Assembly (NCBI GenBank): GCA_018105865.1
Contig: CM030837.1
Coordinates: forward strand, 8,690,725-8,754,724
Reading direction: 5' to 3'
Source of the DNA: Metaphire vulgaris
Taxonomy: Eukaryota > Annelida > Clitellata > Crassiclitellata > Megascolecidae
Length of the DNA stretch: 64,000 bases
The notes under the pieces were generated by a model that worked only from the letters and a program-made list of their open reading frames with translations, was not told where the DNA came from and made no database searches. Position numbers and translations under genes: made by a program. This document shows, piece after piece, positions 44,242 through 55,886 of the stretch. Position 1 is the first letter of the stretch. Each line of letters begins with the position of its first letter.

Positions 44242-45290
44242 ACATTCATATTAAGGATGCTATGTGTTATAAATGAACCATTTCACATATGGAATACAAC
44301 TAATGCTGAACTAATCTTAGTATATGAAATAAAAGACGTCACAATTAGCAGAAAATTAGCAAAATGTCTAAATATGCATGTATAATGTATAATCATGTAT
44401 AATGTATACATGTATAATGTATATCTTGTATACCGGTTTCAAATGGAAATGCAGTAAAATTGATTTTATTATAAAACTATAAGTAAATTTTCTAAAATAC
44501 ATGTTTGCCTTTATGCATTTCACATGTTTTAACTTTGCAGGTGATACGTTTTCTTTACTTTTTATTGTATTTGTAACAGAAGAGTGACTTTTTACAGGCT
44601 TAACTTTTCAACTTCCTTATGGTCTGCTGATAGTTAAAATAAAACAAAATTTGATGTTTTATTTCATTTTCCCCACTAATTCATAATGCATTGATTATTT
44701 GATTTTTATCTTATCAAAACCAATTTTAGGCTTGCAGTTAAAAAGTACCAGTATTCCCATAGTTGAAGTCATCTGACTCTACATTATGGGGCATGATATT
44801 TTTGGTTAAACAGCAGTCTACAATTGTGTAATGATGCTGGGGCTGAAACAACTGCAAGTCTAAACGTTGAATAGTGATTTGTGGGGCATTATTTATTACT
44901 GTTTGCCTAATTAAGGTATTTTTATGCTGGAAGTTGGCTGTACAGAAACTGTTCCTACCGTGAAATTTGAGCGCTTACTGTGTGATTTATGAAAATGTGT
45001 TGTGATGTTGTCATTTTTCTTGAAGAATATTATGACGGAAACTTGTGATATTGGATAGCATCAAAAAATCTGGAAAGTTTTTAATATCAATGGTCTGTAA
45101 TAGCACTATATATAAAAGGAGGGTTATATCCCAGCTGCACACCTAAAAGTCGGTTATTTCTTATTGAACAGCTGATCAAATTTCAAGTAATAACTGCAAT
45201 AAGGTCTGGAATAATTTTTAAAATTGGTACATTTGTGGCATCAGGTTTTAAGTTATTTGCACACTAATTTGTCTGTGCAAAGTCCTCCTG
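44242..45290. other. intergenic, nothing recognised
   Basis: AT-rich, with a 'catgtataatgtat' repeat at 44375-44425. No gene signal. Confidence 0.5.
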
Positions 45291-45292
45291 AT

Positions 45293-45740
45293 GTCAGTGC
45301 TGCTTTATGCTGCAGAAACGTGGACGCTACTTTCCGTAGACCTTCCCAAGATAGAATCTTTCCATACAAAATGTCTCCGCTCCATCATGGAAATTTGATG
45401 GTATACCTTTATTACCAACCAAGAAGTTCTTACCCGAGCTGCAATACCTCCACTCACCAAGCTACTAATCAAATGCCAACTGGCCTTGTTCGGCCACATC
45501 ACTCGCCTCGAGGATGTCCCGGCTCATCGGATCCTTAACACTCATCTTGACATGTCATCTGGCCATCGTCCCGGTCATTCCTGGAGATGCTCTCGTGGTC
45601 GACTATAGATCTGATGGATTAATCAACTCTGCCAGAACAGCAACAACACTCCTACCAACGCTGTGGCATTATGCCATCTTCTGTGGCCACAGTTCTGAAG
45701 CAATGCAACGGCCCTCTGCTGGCTATGTAAGATGATGAAG
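45293..45740 (+). repeat. LINE ORF2 C-terminal fragment
   Basis: Reads 'LLYAAETWTLLSVDLPKIES' then 'FHTKCLRSIMEI', 'ALFGHITRLEDVPAHRIL' and 'GHRPGHSW', the usual end of LINE ORF2 proteins, with stops, finishing at 'aagatgatgaagatgaa'. Confidence 0.75.
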
Positions 45741-47359
45741 ATGAATTGCTTATACACTAATAAAATAATTTTAGAGTGCACGAGAAGACTACAGTATCAA
45801 AATCATGCACGAAGGCATATGTGATAAAACAACCTAGTAAAACATCCTTAAGTCTGGGCTAGGTTTTCATGAAAATGGCATTGGCAGTACAAGCAGCTAA
45901 AAGATTTCCATAATTGACAGTGTGGACAAGCATCTATGCCAGCAATCTGCAAACCCTGGCCCGCAAAGGTGATTTTGGCCTGCAAGATACTGTACTTTCC
46001 CTAAATTAAATATGGACAAATGTTTCCCCTTAAATTTCCACTTTTCATATGCATTCTGTGCAAGGAACATCGGGCAAGGCTTCTAAATGTTTGTCCACAC
46101 ACCTTATTTACCCATTCCCATGTGATGGCTTGATGTGAGGGGTATGGTTAAGACAATGGACCAATTACTGTACTTAAGCAAGGTCATCTAGAGTTACTGA
46201 GGGATGGAATTGGTTAGGGTAATGAGTTAGTTCCTCCTCTCAGTTTTCAGTGTACTAATATACCGTGGTCCACAGTTGGTGAGTGGTGACCTTATGCTCC
46301 TTACACCAGTTTTATACACAGTACCAACAGATGTCAAAGAGTTACAGGATTGAACTCATTAGCGTTGCTACAAAGGAGCCGGGCTGTCCTACTTGGGCTG
46401 AGACAAAGAGATTAGTTAAAGAGGTACCTGACTGGGTTTTGGGCAAAACCAATGAGAAACTTTTATCGTAGGGGTGATTGTCAACCGATTCAATAAATTT
46501 AGCTGTGTAGCCGCTTTTTACTAATGTAATAAATCAAAAAGTCTTTGAAGTACTATTCACCATAGCTCACAGGTTGCTATGATGGGTGACTACTGTTGGT
46601 TTCTGCAGTGCTCGACAGCAGGCACAGGTGCATAATCAATTGCCTGCTGCACTTTTGAACTGTAGGCATATCTGTATGGTGTTATGACTTCAATTAAATT
46701 TTTATTTAATATATGTTAATGTAACTATGATTTTTAACATCTCAGTTTTTAAACCAAAATTTAGTTTTTATAGTGGCTCTATTGACAACTAAATACATGT
46801 TTTTCACACTTGCAAATACAACTTTGTAAGCATAGCAAAAAATCTGACGAGATTGAAAAAATCCAACTACAGAGTTTAAATCAACGCCATTCATTTAGTA
46901 AAACAATACCAGAAATGTTGGCGTACCCACAGGGGCCCAGCTCCCCTCCCTATAATATGAGCCCTACTTGGATTGGGACCAGTCATGAAATTCACCCAAA
47001 ATCATTAGGTAGCTTAGGGGTAGTATTAGATTGAGGAAAATGCATCAGATGGCAAGTTTTAAAGCATTTGAGATGTACTGACCTTTTTTGCTTGTCGAGA
47101 CTTTTTGGCCGAAAAATATTAAAGTGCTGCCCACCCCCTAGGCAAAGAGGGATAGAAATTGAGAAACTTGAAGGAAGATGGAGTGCCTCCATTTTCTGTG
47201 CACTAGTTCTCATGAATACAGGTATTCTTTGGTTCTCATATTGGTGCACTGAATGCTTCTTTAACCAATTTTGCTTTGTATATACTCTCAGGAAGAAATT
47301 GTGTCCCTTGAGATTCTTGTTCATATTACATTACCGTACACTGTAGTTTAATAAAGCTG
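45741..47359. other. intergenic; one MITE scrap
   Basis: 'tactgaccttttttgcttgt' (47076-47095) with 'gggcccagctcccctccc' (46934-46951) marks a MITE remnant. No gene recognised. Confidence 0.45.
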
Positions 47360-47379
47360 CGAAAAATCATCATCTTTGC

Positions 47380-47570
47380 TTTCTGCCAGCTCATCAGCAG
47401 CAATAGCTAGACACAAAATGCTCTCAAGAAGTTCTATCTCTTGTCAATCATCTTCCTTCTACTATTGTAATTCCTTTCATGTTCATGTCTTCTCTGATGT
47501 TGTCCATCCACTTTTTCCTGGGTCTTCCTCTTACCTTGTTTCCTTCTAAATAGAATCTTCTAAACATAAT
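47380..47570 (-). repeat. LINE 3' end fragment
   Basis: The minus strand reads 'RKTQEKVDGQHQ...' / 'RKKWMDNIREDMNMKGITIV' in adjacent frames, the W-x-D-x-I-x-x-D block at the end of LINE ORF2. Confidence 0.6.
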
Positions 47571-47926
47571 TTCCTTCTAAATAGAATCCATTAATTATTG
47601 CAAATCTTTTTCTGTAGCAGTCCAGTTTTGAAAGTGATTGCAAAATTGCTTAAACTACTTTAAACTTAAATATCTTATTCCTGTGCAATAGCAAAGAGTT
47701 TTAAATGACTGCCCACAAAAAGAAATTACTACAAAATTTGGCCCTTCATTGAAAAGTATGTGGACCACTTCTATAGGTAGTAGCATCCATACTTTAGTCA
47801 AAGAAACTATAACAATGATCTCCTTGTCAAAGTGATACAAATTCAAATGACATTATTAATATACATTATAATATTCTAACATTCATTCTATTATGTTATT
47901 ACGACTCACGTGAAAAGTCCCAAACA

Positions 47927-48271
47927 CTAATTAGTCAGTTCAAAACTCTCTCTGACACATTTCAAAACATGTCGTTTCAGGTCTTGCTTATAACAAAATT
48001 CTTTCTTGCAGATACCGCACACAAATTCTTTTATTCCAGTATGGTGAACAAGATGTCCACGAAGATTATTTGTTGCTGAAAATCGCTTTCCACAGAATGA
48101 ACATTCGTACCGTTTTGCTAGTTTTATCTGTGATAACACTGTCTTATTCCTTGAAAAGTCACAGTTGATTGCAGTTTTGGTGTCACCAGGGCTGTCACTG
48201 GTTTTGATATTAGATTCAAATCTTGTCCGCCCATAAGTCTTCTGCATTAACCTCGAATCAGCTGCATTAAT
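47927..48271 (-). CDS. C2H2 zinc-finger protein, last exon (two fingers)
   Basis: After the acceptor 'ccatttcttgcag' the exon encodes 114 residues. The first finger YECSFCGKRFSATNNLRGHL has C-x2-C-x12-H-x3-H. The linker HTGIKEF recalls the usual TGEKPY linker. The second finger FVCGICKKEFCYKQDLKRHV ends in Cys (C-x2-C-x12-H-x3-C), a C2HC variant. Two fingers alone give limited DNA specificity. Phase 0 matches the donor at 53151, so this joins exon 54111-53152 for a 434-residue protein. Confidence 0.82.
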   Translation of the reverse strand: MNAADSRLMQKTYGRTRFESNIKTSDSPGDTKTAINCDFSRNKTVLSQIKLAKRYECSFCGKRFSATNNLRGHLVHHTGIKEFVCGICKKEFCYKQDLKRHVLKCVRESFELTN

Positions 48272-48441
48272 CTGCAAGAAATGGATACAACACCTTTTCT
48301 AAGATGGAGGTTTTAAAAATAATACCAATGGAGTCAAAACCACAATGGTTCTTAATTAAGACCTTGCTTTGTTTGATATAATTCATTAAAAAATTTTGCC
48401 TGAAAATATGGTCGACAAGTTCAACTTGAGTGCCTCTGATT

Positions 48442-48739
48442 CAGTGGTTCTCAGGCTCCTTTACCTCGCGGACCACTTTTGAAGTTCAAAAATTTCTCAC
48501 GGACCACCTGATATTTATTGAGCAGTCATCTGCTCCTAAACAGTGGTGATGACCTTTCTTTTTTGTCAGAATTTTTAACGTTCAAATGCAAAAACACATA
48601 AAAAGTGCTGATGACCTTTTTTCATGGAAAATATATATGTCCATTTTTTTATTGGCGTTTTTTCAGACTTAGCTGTGGACCACTAGACCCCCTCTCGCGG
48701 ACCACTTTTGGTCCGCGGACCACGGGTTGAGAACCACTG
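48442..48739. mobile_element. hAT-type MITE, CAGTGGTTCTC ends
   Basis: Ends CAGTGGTTCTCAGGC...GGTTGAGAACCACTG, flanks CTCTGATT / CTCTGATC (7 of 8). Inside: 'gatgacctttcttttttgtc' and 'gctgatgaccttttttcatg'. Located in the zinc-finger intron. Confidence 0.93.
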
Positions 48740-48889
48740 CTCTGATCAACTCACATTTCATCAAATGCAGATCAAAAATACACATCTGATATTGTAAAAC
48801 ATATTGTAAAACAATTAAACTTTGTTATCTCACTGCTGTTTATACTGGCACATTTTACAATGAGAGCTTAAAACTAAAATGGCTAAGTT

Positions 48890-49125
48890 CGGGGACAGGT
48901 CGATTACACGGGGCAATCCAGAACTGGAACTCGCTACCGGACTATGTTACAAACTCTGACTCTCTAGGACTTTTCCTAAATAATCTTAAGACTTACCTAT
49001 TCAGCATCGGTTATACATAGTATTGTAAAGCGCTCTTGTCTTTGGCCATTTATGCCATGCTTATTGCGCTATATAATATTGTGTTATATAAATTGTCCAG
49101 TTAATAATAATAATAAAGGTTGGCA
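48890..49125 (+). repeat. CR1/L2-like LINE 3' end
   Basis: Reads 'GAIQNWNSLPDYVTNSDSLG' then 'LFLNNLKTYLF', then UTR with 'gcgctatataatattg' and an (ATA)n tail. Confidence 0.7.
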
Positions 49126-49180
49126 GCTCAACGGGTCAATGAGGAAGCAAAGATGAGACCTCACCTCTGTTCCTCTATAG

Positions 49181-49525
49181 CAGTGGTTCTTAACCTTTTT
49201 ATGATTACGTACTCCTGAAACAAGTATAAGAGAACAAAGTACCCTCTACCAAAATACCTTATCCCAGAACAAAAGTTTGCAATATATTGAAAATAATTAT
49301 AAACTGAAAATAATTATAAACTGCAACAAACGTCTGTTACAAATTGCCAGAAAGTGGGGTTTTTCTTTAAAATTTCTAATTAGTGCACAAATTTCTACAG
49401 CATTTGTATAGCATACAGGGTAACTTGTAGTAAAAGTCTTTAAACAGACTTTATTTCCAGATTATTCAGTACCCCTGCAACGTCCTTCAAGTCGAGTCCC
49501 CCCCACCCCAGGTTAAGAACCACTG
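49181..49525. mobile_element. hAT-type MITE, CAGTGGTTCTTAACC ends
   Basis: Ends CAGTGGTTCTTAACC...GGTTAAGAACCACTG, perfect 8-bp duplication CTCTATAG (49173-49180, 49526-49533). No ORF. Confidence 0.96.
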
Positions 49526-49854
49526 CTCTATAGCTATGACAGTGCAGTCTGGAATTTGTTAGCAGTGCCTCTGCTATGGCTGTGCCGGTTCAAAGCCCAG
49601 TTAAAGGAGGAAGGATGGGGAGGGGTGCAGTCGTGCAGATACCCTCACCTGCAAAAAATGTAAGATCGAAATTAAATGCTTAACAACAACAACACAGAAT
49701 CACTATGCTTGCTTGAATGGTTGCTGGATCAACAAAGTTCACTGCTTCAGTCATGGAAATAGGGCTAGGCCAGCAAGTCAGCTACTGGAACACCACCATG
49801 GACATAAGCATTAAAATCATCAACAATAACAACAGGCAAAACCGTTTTGAGACC

Positions 49855-50740
49855 CATCATGCACCCCATCGTGGTGGTCACGCAGAACGTACAATTGCTA
49901 TGGATGGCTGGAAAACTAGAATTTCTATATCATGAAATGGAAATATATAAATGCAACATTCTGGGGCTGGCAGAAATGATATGGATGGAATGTAGTGAAT
50001 TGAAGGGTAATATGAAAATAGCAGACATGTAAAGGGAGTCGGATTGCTTCTTGGTAATAGAGCAAAGAATGCCCTTTTGGGATATAAGAGAGTGAACTAG
50101 TGGATAATGATATCACAATTAACTGTGAGACCCCTAAACCTAGCAGTTATACAGGTATCTGTGCCAACAGCAGATAGTACAGAGGAAGAAATCAAGGATT
50201 TCTACTCCCAAACGACAAGCTCTGGAGAAACTGCCAAAGAAGCACATTAAAATTATTGTGGGAATCTGGAATGCCAAAATTGGAAGGGACAAGAATTGAT
50301 ACAAGGCTCCAATGGGAAGATATGACTAAAGAGCTGGAAACAACTGTGGGAATGACTGCTAGACTTTGCTCTAAACCATGGCTTGTTCATATGCAATTCA
50401 CAGTTCTAACAGCCAGAGTGGCACAGGTAGACATGAACAGCCCCAGATAGAAACCACCAAAGCATGACAGATTTAATACTACCGGTAATTGCAAAGCAAT
50501 GGAGGACGTCAATAGGAAATTGCCACTCGTATCATGGAGCTGTGCTCTCATCAGAGCACAGCTTAGTCAGGAGCAAACTACAGCTCAGATTAAAACTAAA
50601 GCACAACCAAAGAACAACAAGCAGAACAGCACTGGACTTAGAGATGCTAGCAATGGATGGAGTACAGAAGCAATTTGAAAAAGGTAGCAATGATACTCAA
50701 AAAAATACAGTGGTCCTGAAAACATAGGGCTTCATACTCT
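49855..50740 (+). repeat. LINE endonuclease fragment (RTE/Jockey-like)
   Basis: Broken frames give 'TQNVQLLWMAGKLEFLYHEM' then 'EIYKCNILGLAEMIWME', 'LAVIQVSVPTADSTEEEIKD' and 'IIVGIWNAKIGRDKN', the AP-endonuclease blocks of a LINE ORF2, with multiple frameshifts. Minus-strand host intron. Confidence 0.75.
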
Positions 50741-50759
50741 ATTCTTTCAAAAACAGGAA

Positions 50760-51245
50760 ATGTACTTTCGTAAAAAATCAGGACAAAATCAGGACATTTT
50801 TATGTATCGTAATTTCTGTATCCAAGACTTCTTCAAGTGCCATCTATTGCTACATCGGCGACCATTTTCTCTGTTTCTGGCTTTCCTTATCAGTTTGATG
50901 TTGTCTTTAGTTGTTGTTGCTTCTCTTAGGCTGTCTGTATACTTTATTATTTGTCTTCCTTTTATTTTCCCTGTTATGACTAGATTTTTCAATCCTTCCT
51001 TTCTTATTATTCTGAAAAATTCCAGCTGCTGCTTTTTATGGGTTTTAGCAATCTTCTTTATACACCAAAGGCGTTTAGTACTTCCTCATTGGTTATTTTT
51101 CTGTCCGTGAAATTTTTCAAAAATTACTGCTTAGAAATCACATCTCTACAGCTTACAGTTTCCTTTCTGTTGTTTTTGTCAACGTCTATGTTTCTGATCC
51201 GTACATCAGAATTGCCCATACATTGCTTTGAAGAATTCTGAGCCG
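50760..51245 (-). repeat. LINE ORF2 C-terminal fragment
   Basis: The minus frame reads 'KNLVITGKIKGRQIIKYTDS' then 'LREATTTKDNIKLIRKARNR', the closing block of RTE-like ORF2. It abuts the endonuclease fragment tail-to-tail. Confidence 0.65.
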
Positions 51246-51849
51246 TGTTGTTGTAATAGCCAATCACAACAAGTCAAGTCAAAGAGTATCCAAGACTACC
51301 TGAGCATTATTATACACAAACAAAACTTTGTTCTTAACTTAATTACCGGTATTTTAAACAGTAATATTAAACAGCTAATCTTTAAGTTTTACCACAAAAT
51401 TGCATAGTGCATCTCACTGTTCTGTATTTAGGTTTTAATTTTATTGAAGAATGCTATTAGAGGTGGCTATTCAGTTAAGCAGTGAATATGAAATTTTATA
51501 CTTATCCAATTTTAAACAATAAAACACAATTTGTATTAAAAATAATGAAAATGCCATTAAACCAGATTATATGAAGCAATGGCACTGCAAATTAACATAT
51601 GGCCAATATCTAATCAATGTTCCCAAGGCCAAGTAAACTTGATAAGAAAAGAATGACTCTAATTCAATTACAAACTCTAGGACTCATGGGCAAATTAACC
51701 TTGTCAATTAGTTTTTCCGGTTCCGGTTTCAATGACTTTTTCCGGTTCCGGTAGATTTCGGTTTACCAGCGTGTGTTTGGGCATTTGGATTATGTCGCCG
51801 ATATCACCAGGATTCAACATTCTTTGTTTGGTTTTCGTGCCAAATGAGA

Positions 51850-52515
51850 GGATTTAGTCTCGCTCGTCGGTTTTCGAGGAGTGTACTCGGTCCTCTGTAT
51901 TTTTCCGATGGTTCTGGAGGTTTTTTCGGTAGTCGTTATCGTCAAGTCAAGTCTGCCATCTTGTCCGCTACAATGGCTGACATCGCCAGCTCGTGTTTGC
52001 ACGTTTGGAATGTCGCCCTTCTTGGCAATTGTTTGACTCGATCGACTGATTTCTCCACGTCTTCGCCGGAATTTTCCATCTTCGTTGGATCTGACAAGTT
52101 CGGTGACGGGAACCTACTCGATGGCTGATTAATTTTACAGAAGACCGTCTATGGGAATTCAACGCCGGACTTTTCCACGTCGCGAATTCCGTCTACCATC
52201 TGGCGGTCTATCAACATCTTTTTCCGTCATTCATCGGCGTCTCTGTGTTGGGAATATCCTGTGGAAGGTCGCTCTCTTAGGAATTCACCGCCTTATTTCG
52301 TCACGACGGTGAACTCCCTTTTACCATATGAGTGGATATTAAAGATCATCTTCCGATCCGCAGAGGCGTCAACGCTGTTAACAGTGCTTCTGACTTTGGC
52401 TTTGCCATGTCGACAGTACTTCCGCAGCGGGAGCGCTTCGGACTGTTTTTTTTATTAAGACTGAAGAGGCGCTATATAAGAACGCTGTTACTTACTTACT
52501 TACTTACTTACTAGT
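51850..52515 (+). repeat. SINE-like repeat with GCGCTATATAAG and (TTAC)n tail
   Basis: GC-richer block, with 'cttctgactttggctttgcc' then 'gaggcgctatataagaacgc' and (TTAC)n at 52490-52512. Same design as 27930-28575; the L2-like LINE at 55887 ends the same way. Confidence 0.6.
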
Positions 52516-53100
52516 TCCACAATTATTTAAACAGGTTTGATGCAGCAAATATTTTAAATCTGCAAGCAATTTGGTTGGTGCATATGCAACCGCTAGTGAC
52601 ACAGTTCCAAAACGGTGCTCCAAAATAGCTACTAAATAACAGCTACAAAATATCACTAACACTTGGACTACAATGTAACAGCTCTGCAGCAAACTTAATA
52701 ACTTCAACTAGTGGTGTTTGTGGAAAACCTTATGCATCCCATACACCAACCAGTGCACCACGTTACCAACATCCAGGTCCGCTCTCGCACAGCTTACAAG
52801 CCAATCTCTTCTGTAGTCAGGACAAGGTGTTTACAATATTCTGGGCTGCCATCACAGAGGATCATCACAGAGCATGAAAGCAAGCCTTGGCCACCCATGA
52901 CCACATGCTGACTATCAAGCACTTGGACCTGGGTTGTGGACAAAGACCTCCAGCCGCTGAACTTTGACATACAAACAGCTTGGCGATGCCGGGCACCGAA
53001 CAGGGGAGATTGGCGGGCATCGGTCATCCCAACAATGCTCCTAGGAGTCCACCACTGATGACGATGATGATGAAACAAGCAATTTGCAAAAATTTGCTTT
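52516..53100. other. zinc-finger intron, unnamed repeat
   Basis: 53030-53085 ends in '(gatgatgatgat)gaaacaag', a LINE-like tail, preceded by a GC-richer block. Family not recognised. Confidence 0.4.
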
Positions 53101-53151
53101 CTTTCAAGGATAAAGAAACACAAAATAAAGGAACATAAACTTTAAGTTCAC

Positions 53152-54111
53152 CTGCAGACTAGGATTGGTTAGTTGTTCCATAGAACTTTGTCTATTCCAA
53201 GCTGAATATTTTGGATGTGAAAGTTCAGGAGATTGAGTAGCAAGTGAAATAGCACCAATTGTTGGTGTACTGCAGCCCTGGTCGACATCCATTCTATGCA
53301 AACTGTTATAATCAGAGAATGAATTTTCAGAATGTGCCAAATCTTCATCTGATGGAATTTCTTCTTTTATATGGCAAACTTTTCCAGAGTCGCTAAGATT
53401 CTCGTTTTCCAACTCAGGTGAAACATTTTGTTCATATTCAAATTTTTGATCACTGGTTTCACCATCAGCAATTGTTGGCTCAGCAGGTTCTTCAACTTGA
53501 AGCATTTGAATTTCACCATCAGATTTATTGGAAAAACGTGTCACTTTTTTCTTTGACCACAATGTATGAGAACCATGAATGGCTTCTACTTGCAGTGAAC
53601 TTGAATTCAGTCCTTCGGAAACTCCATTTTTATTATTTTCATCCTGAGACTTATGAATATTATAGAACTGGATGGAACCACTTGCTGCTATTTTTGAATT
53701 CCCTTCCAACAATTGTTCAGTATCACTAACACCCACTTTGTCAAAAACATTTTGCCAGTTTAATGTGTCTTGGCACAAATCACTTGAAATATCTGGAGCA
53801 CTAGAGCTGACTAGCATCAAAGGATCAGGTGCACATGATGGTTTGTATCTTTTATGGCAAATTCTATGAATGTTCGCTGGTTCTTCAAAAATTGAAAGAG
53901 TTGACACTTGTTCAGTTGGTCCTGTATCACCAACATGAGTGTGTACTGTTTCATTGATATTAATAAGAAATATATCATCTTCATCAAGTGTAATACCAAT
54001 CAATCCTTCAATGCAGAACTTATCTTGGAAACAAAGACCATTTTTGCATAGAAGTGTTATTGTCTCAGTCAAAAGAGCTTTAACTCGTTGTTGGTCAGCA
54101 GTCAATACCAT
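53152..54111 (-). CDS. C2H2 zinc-finger protein, first coding exon
   Basis: ATG at 54111 opens MVLTADQQRVKALLTETITL and runs 320 codons to the donor CAG|GTGAAC in phase 0. The first ~60 residues ('LLCKNGLCFQDKFCIEGLIG', 'ITLDEDDIFLININETV') look like a conserved N-terminal module seen ahead of C2H2 fingers in some invertebrate proteins; I know no name for it. The rest is acidic and Ser-rich, with a likely SUMO site IKEE in 'VCHIKEEIPSDEDLAHSE'. An acceptor-like 'ttttgttttag' lies 3 bases before the ATG, so a non-coding exon probably lies upstream. Likely a nuclear transcription regulator (inference). Its 4.9-kb intron (48272-53151) is filled with LINEs and MITEs. Confidence 0.8.
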
Positions 54112-54690
54112 TTTCTAAAACAAAATTATTTCAAGTTAGGAAAAATAAAACATAACAGCTTACAGAATTTTCATAGGATGTTCTCTTGCCACAAGATAAT
54201 GAGCCATGCTAAAGTAAACATCTTATATGCACCCACTGGGACATTCATTTACAGTCAACCCCGCTCCCACCAACCTCCCCCCACTCTGTGATGGCCAACC
54301 CCGCTCCCGTGGCTTTTGTCTCCAACCCCGCCCATCCCGGTGGCAGCAGACAATGGATTAGTTTTCAGAACTTTTCACCTGTTTATGCTGCTGTATTACA
54401 TATGCAGCAGGTACTCTGGTCTGTATTATCAACATTACAAAACACAGATGAAGCCGACCTGCTGCCTATACGTGAAATGAAGTGTAGCAACTTGTCATTT
54501 GTTCATGAGCTGACCCGTCACTACTGGTATCCGTGGGGCACCAAAAATTCTCATCCCCGCCCCATGGGGGCTAACCTACCGTAGTTTCAGTAGTGAGCAT
54601 TGTATTCGTTAAGCTGCCAATTCGCCTCTCGCCAAAGTTTGATCTCAGCTGAATGGTAGTGAGCTAAAGAGGTTTTACTGTAGATAAAAT
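54112..54690. other. upstream region of zinc-finger gene, no gene
   Basis: 54250-54335 repeats 'aaccccgctccc'. The 98-codon plus frame over 54288-54584 shows no family. The promoter is not located. Confidence 0.4.
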
Positions 54691-55040
54691 CAGAAGAAGA
54701 AGACTTAGATGTGTATGGACATGTAAATAGAATGAAAGACAACAGACTCTCATATAAAGCACTCCACACACAAAGAAGACAAGAGAGGAAGAGGAAGGTC
54801 CAGGAATAAGTGGATGGATAACATCAAAGAAGATTTTGAAAGATACCAGATATCAGTAATCGATGGAAGGAGACTAACAACAGGAAACGATAAATGGAGA
54901 AGTTTAGGTCTAGCTATTGCCACTAATCATCAGGCAGAAAGCAACTACGATGATGATGATGATGATAGTGATGATGATGGTAATGATGATGGTACTGATG
55001 ATGGTAATGATGATGATGTTGATACATAGCAATGGGTTCC
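54690..55040 (+). repeat. LINE 3' end with (GAT)n tail
   Basis: Reads 'DVYGHVNRM' and 'MDNIKEDFERYQISVIDGRR' then 'KWRSLGLAIATNHQAES', the end of a LINE ORF2, running into (GAT)n and 'gttgatacatagcaatggg'. The poly-Asp ORF end is just the microsatellite. Confidence 0.75.
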
Positions 55041-55072
55041 CACCCATTGCTATGTATCAACATCATCATCAT
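55007..55072. other. perfect 31-bp hairpin formed by two LINE tails
   Basis: (GAT)n-GTTGATACATAGCAATGGGT, loop TCCC, then the exact complement. The stem is 55007-55037 with 55042-55072. The left arm is the tail of the plus-strand LINE and the right arm the tail of the minus-strand LINE. Confidence 0.95.
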
Positions 55073-55074
55073 CA

Positions 55075-55465
55075 TCATGGACTTAGTTAGCAGAGTGGCA
55101 ACAATGCTGGACCATAGCACAGATGGTGGCGAATTCGATACCCTCAGGAGCCCTAAGATCGACTCAGCCTTACTTGCTAGAGATCAGGTCTTCATCCTCC
55201 AGCTGTGTCCAGCTATTGGCTTCTCCATGACATCTCCCAAAGTTTTCTATCCTTTGCTATTTCTTCCAAAGTCACTCAGTGTCTTCCATCAGTTTTTCCA
55301 TTGAGATTCAGTCCTGCCATATGCAGATCCTCTTCCAATCTGTTCACCCATCGTCTTTTTGGTCTTCCTTTAGATCTTCTTCCCTCTGGTGTGTACCCGG
55401 TATTTGAAATTTCATTTTGGGTTTCTTATTTCTGCCATTCTAAGTATGTGTCCAGTCCATTTATG
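55075..55465 (-). repeat. LINE 3' end fragment
   Basis: The minus strand reads 'RPKRRWVNRLEEDLHMAGLN' and 'DRKLWEMSWRSQ', a second LINE ORF2 end facing the one at 54690-55040. Confidence 0.65.
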
Positions 55466-55747
55466 CTTATATGCTGTATGTAAACTACATAGTACCACTA
55501 GCAATATGCACCAATTAAAAATTAAATCGCACCTATAGAACTGTTGGAAAAAAGAACTTTTGTTTCAACGTATTTTGTATTGTGATTTGTGACTATTGTC
55601 GCACCAGGCGGAAGTAGCCTATGCATAGATATTAGATAAGTTTAAAAGTACCACAGACGTAGAAGTAAGTAAGAGAGTAGTCAGAGTACGACTGAGGACT
55701 AAATAAAATTGTCTTCCTAACACTCTGGGGCGGGGCTACGGCCCCCT

Positions 55748-55870
55748 TATGGGCGTAAAACACGGGAGGGGCGCCCCCAAAATAATTAGTTGCCTGGAGT
55801 AGAGTATCAATTAGCGCACCCAATGTTTGGGCTATATGGTAAAAAACTTTCCTATTCTAGATTTTTTGCC
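55748..55870. repeat. truncated copy of the 23780 hAT-type MITE
   Basis: 'atgggcgtaaaacacggg', 'ataattagttgcctggagta' and 'gggctatatggtaaaaaac' match 23781-23890 nearly base for base; the right half is missing. Confidence 0.7.
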
Positions 55871-55886
55871 TGGATAACTCCAAATC

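Noticed and set aside
54814..55029. Acidic poly-Asp protein
   Set aside because: The Asp run is a (GAT)n microsatellite tail of a LINE ORF2 fragment.
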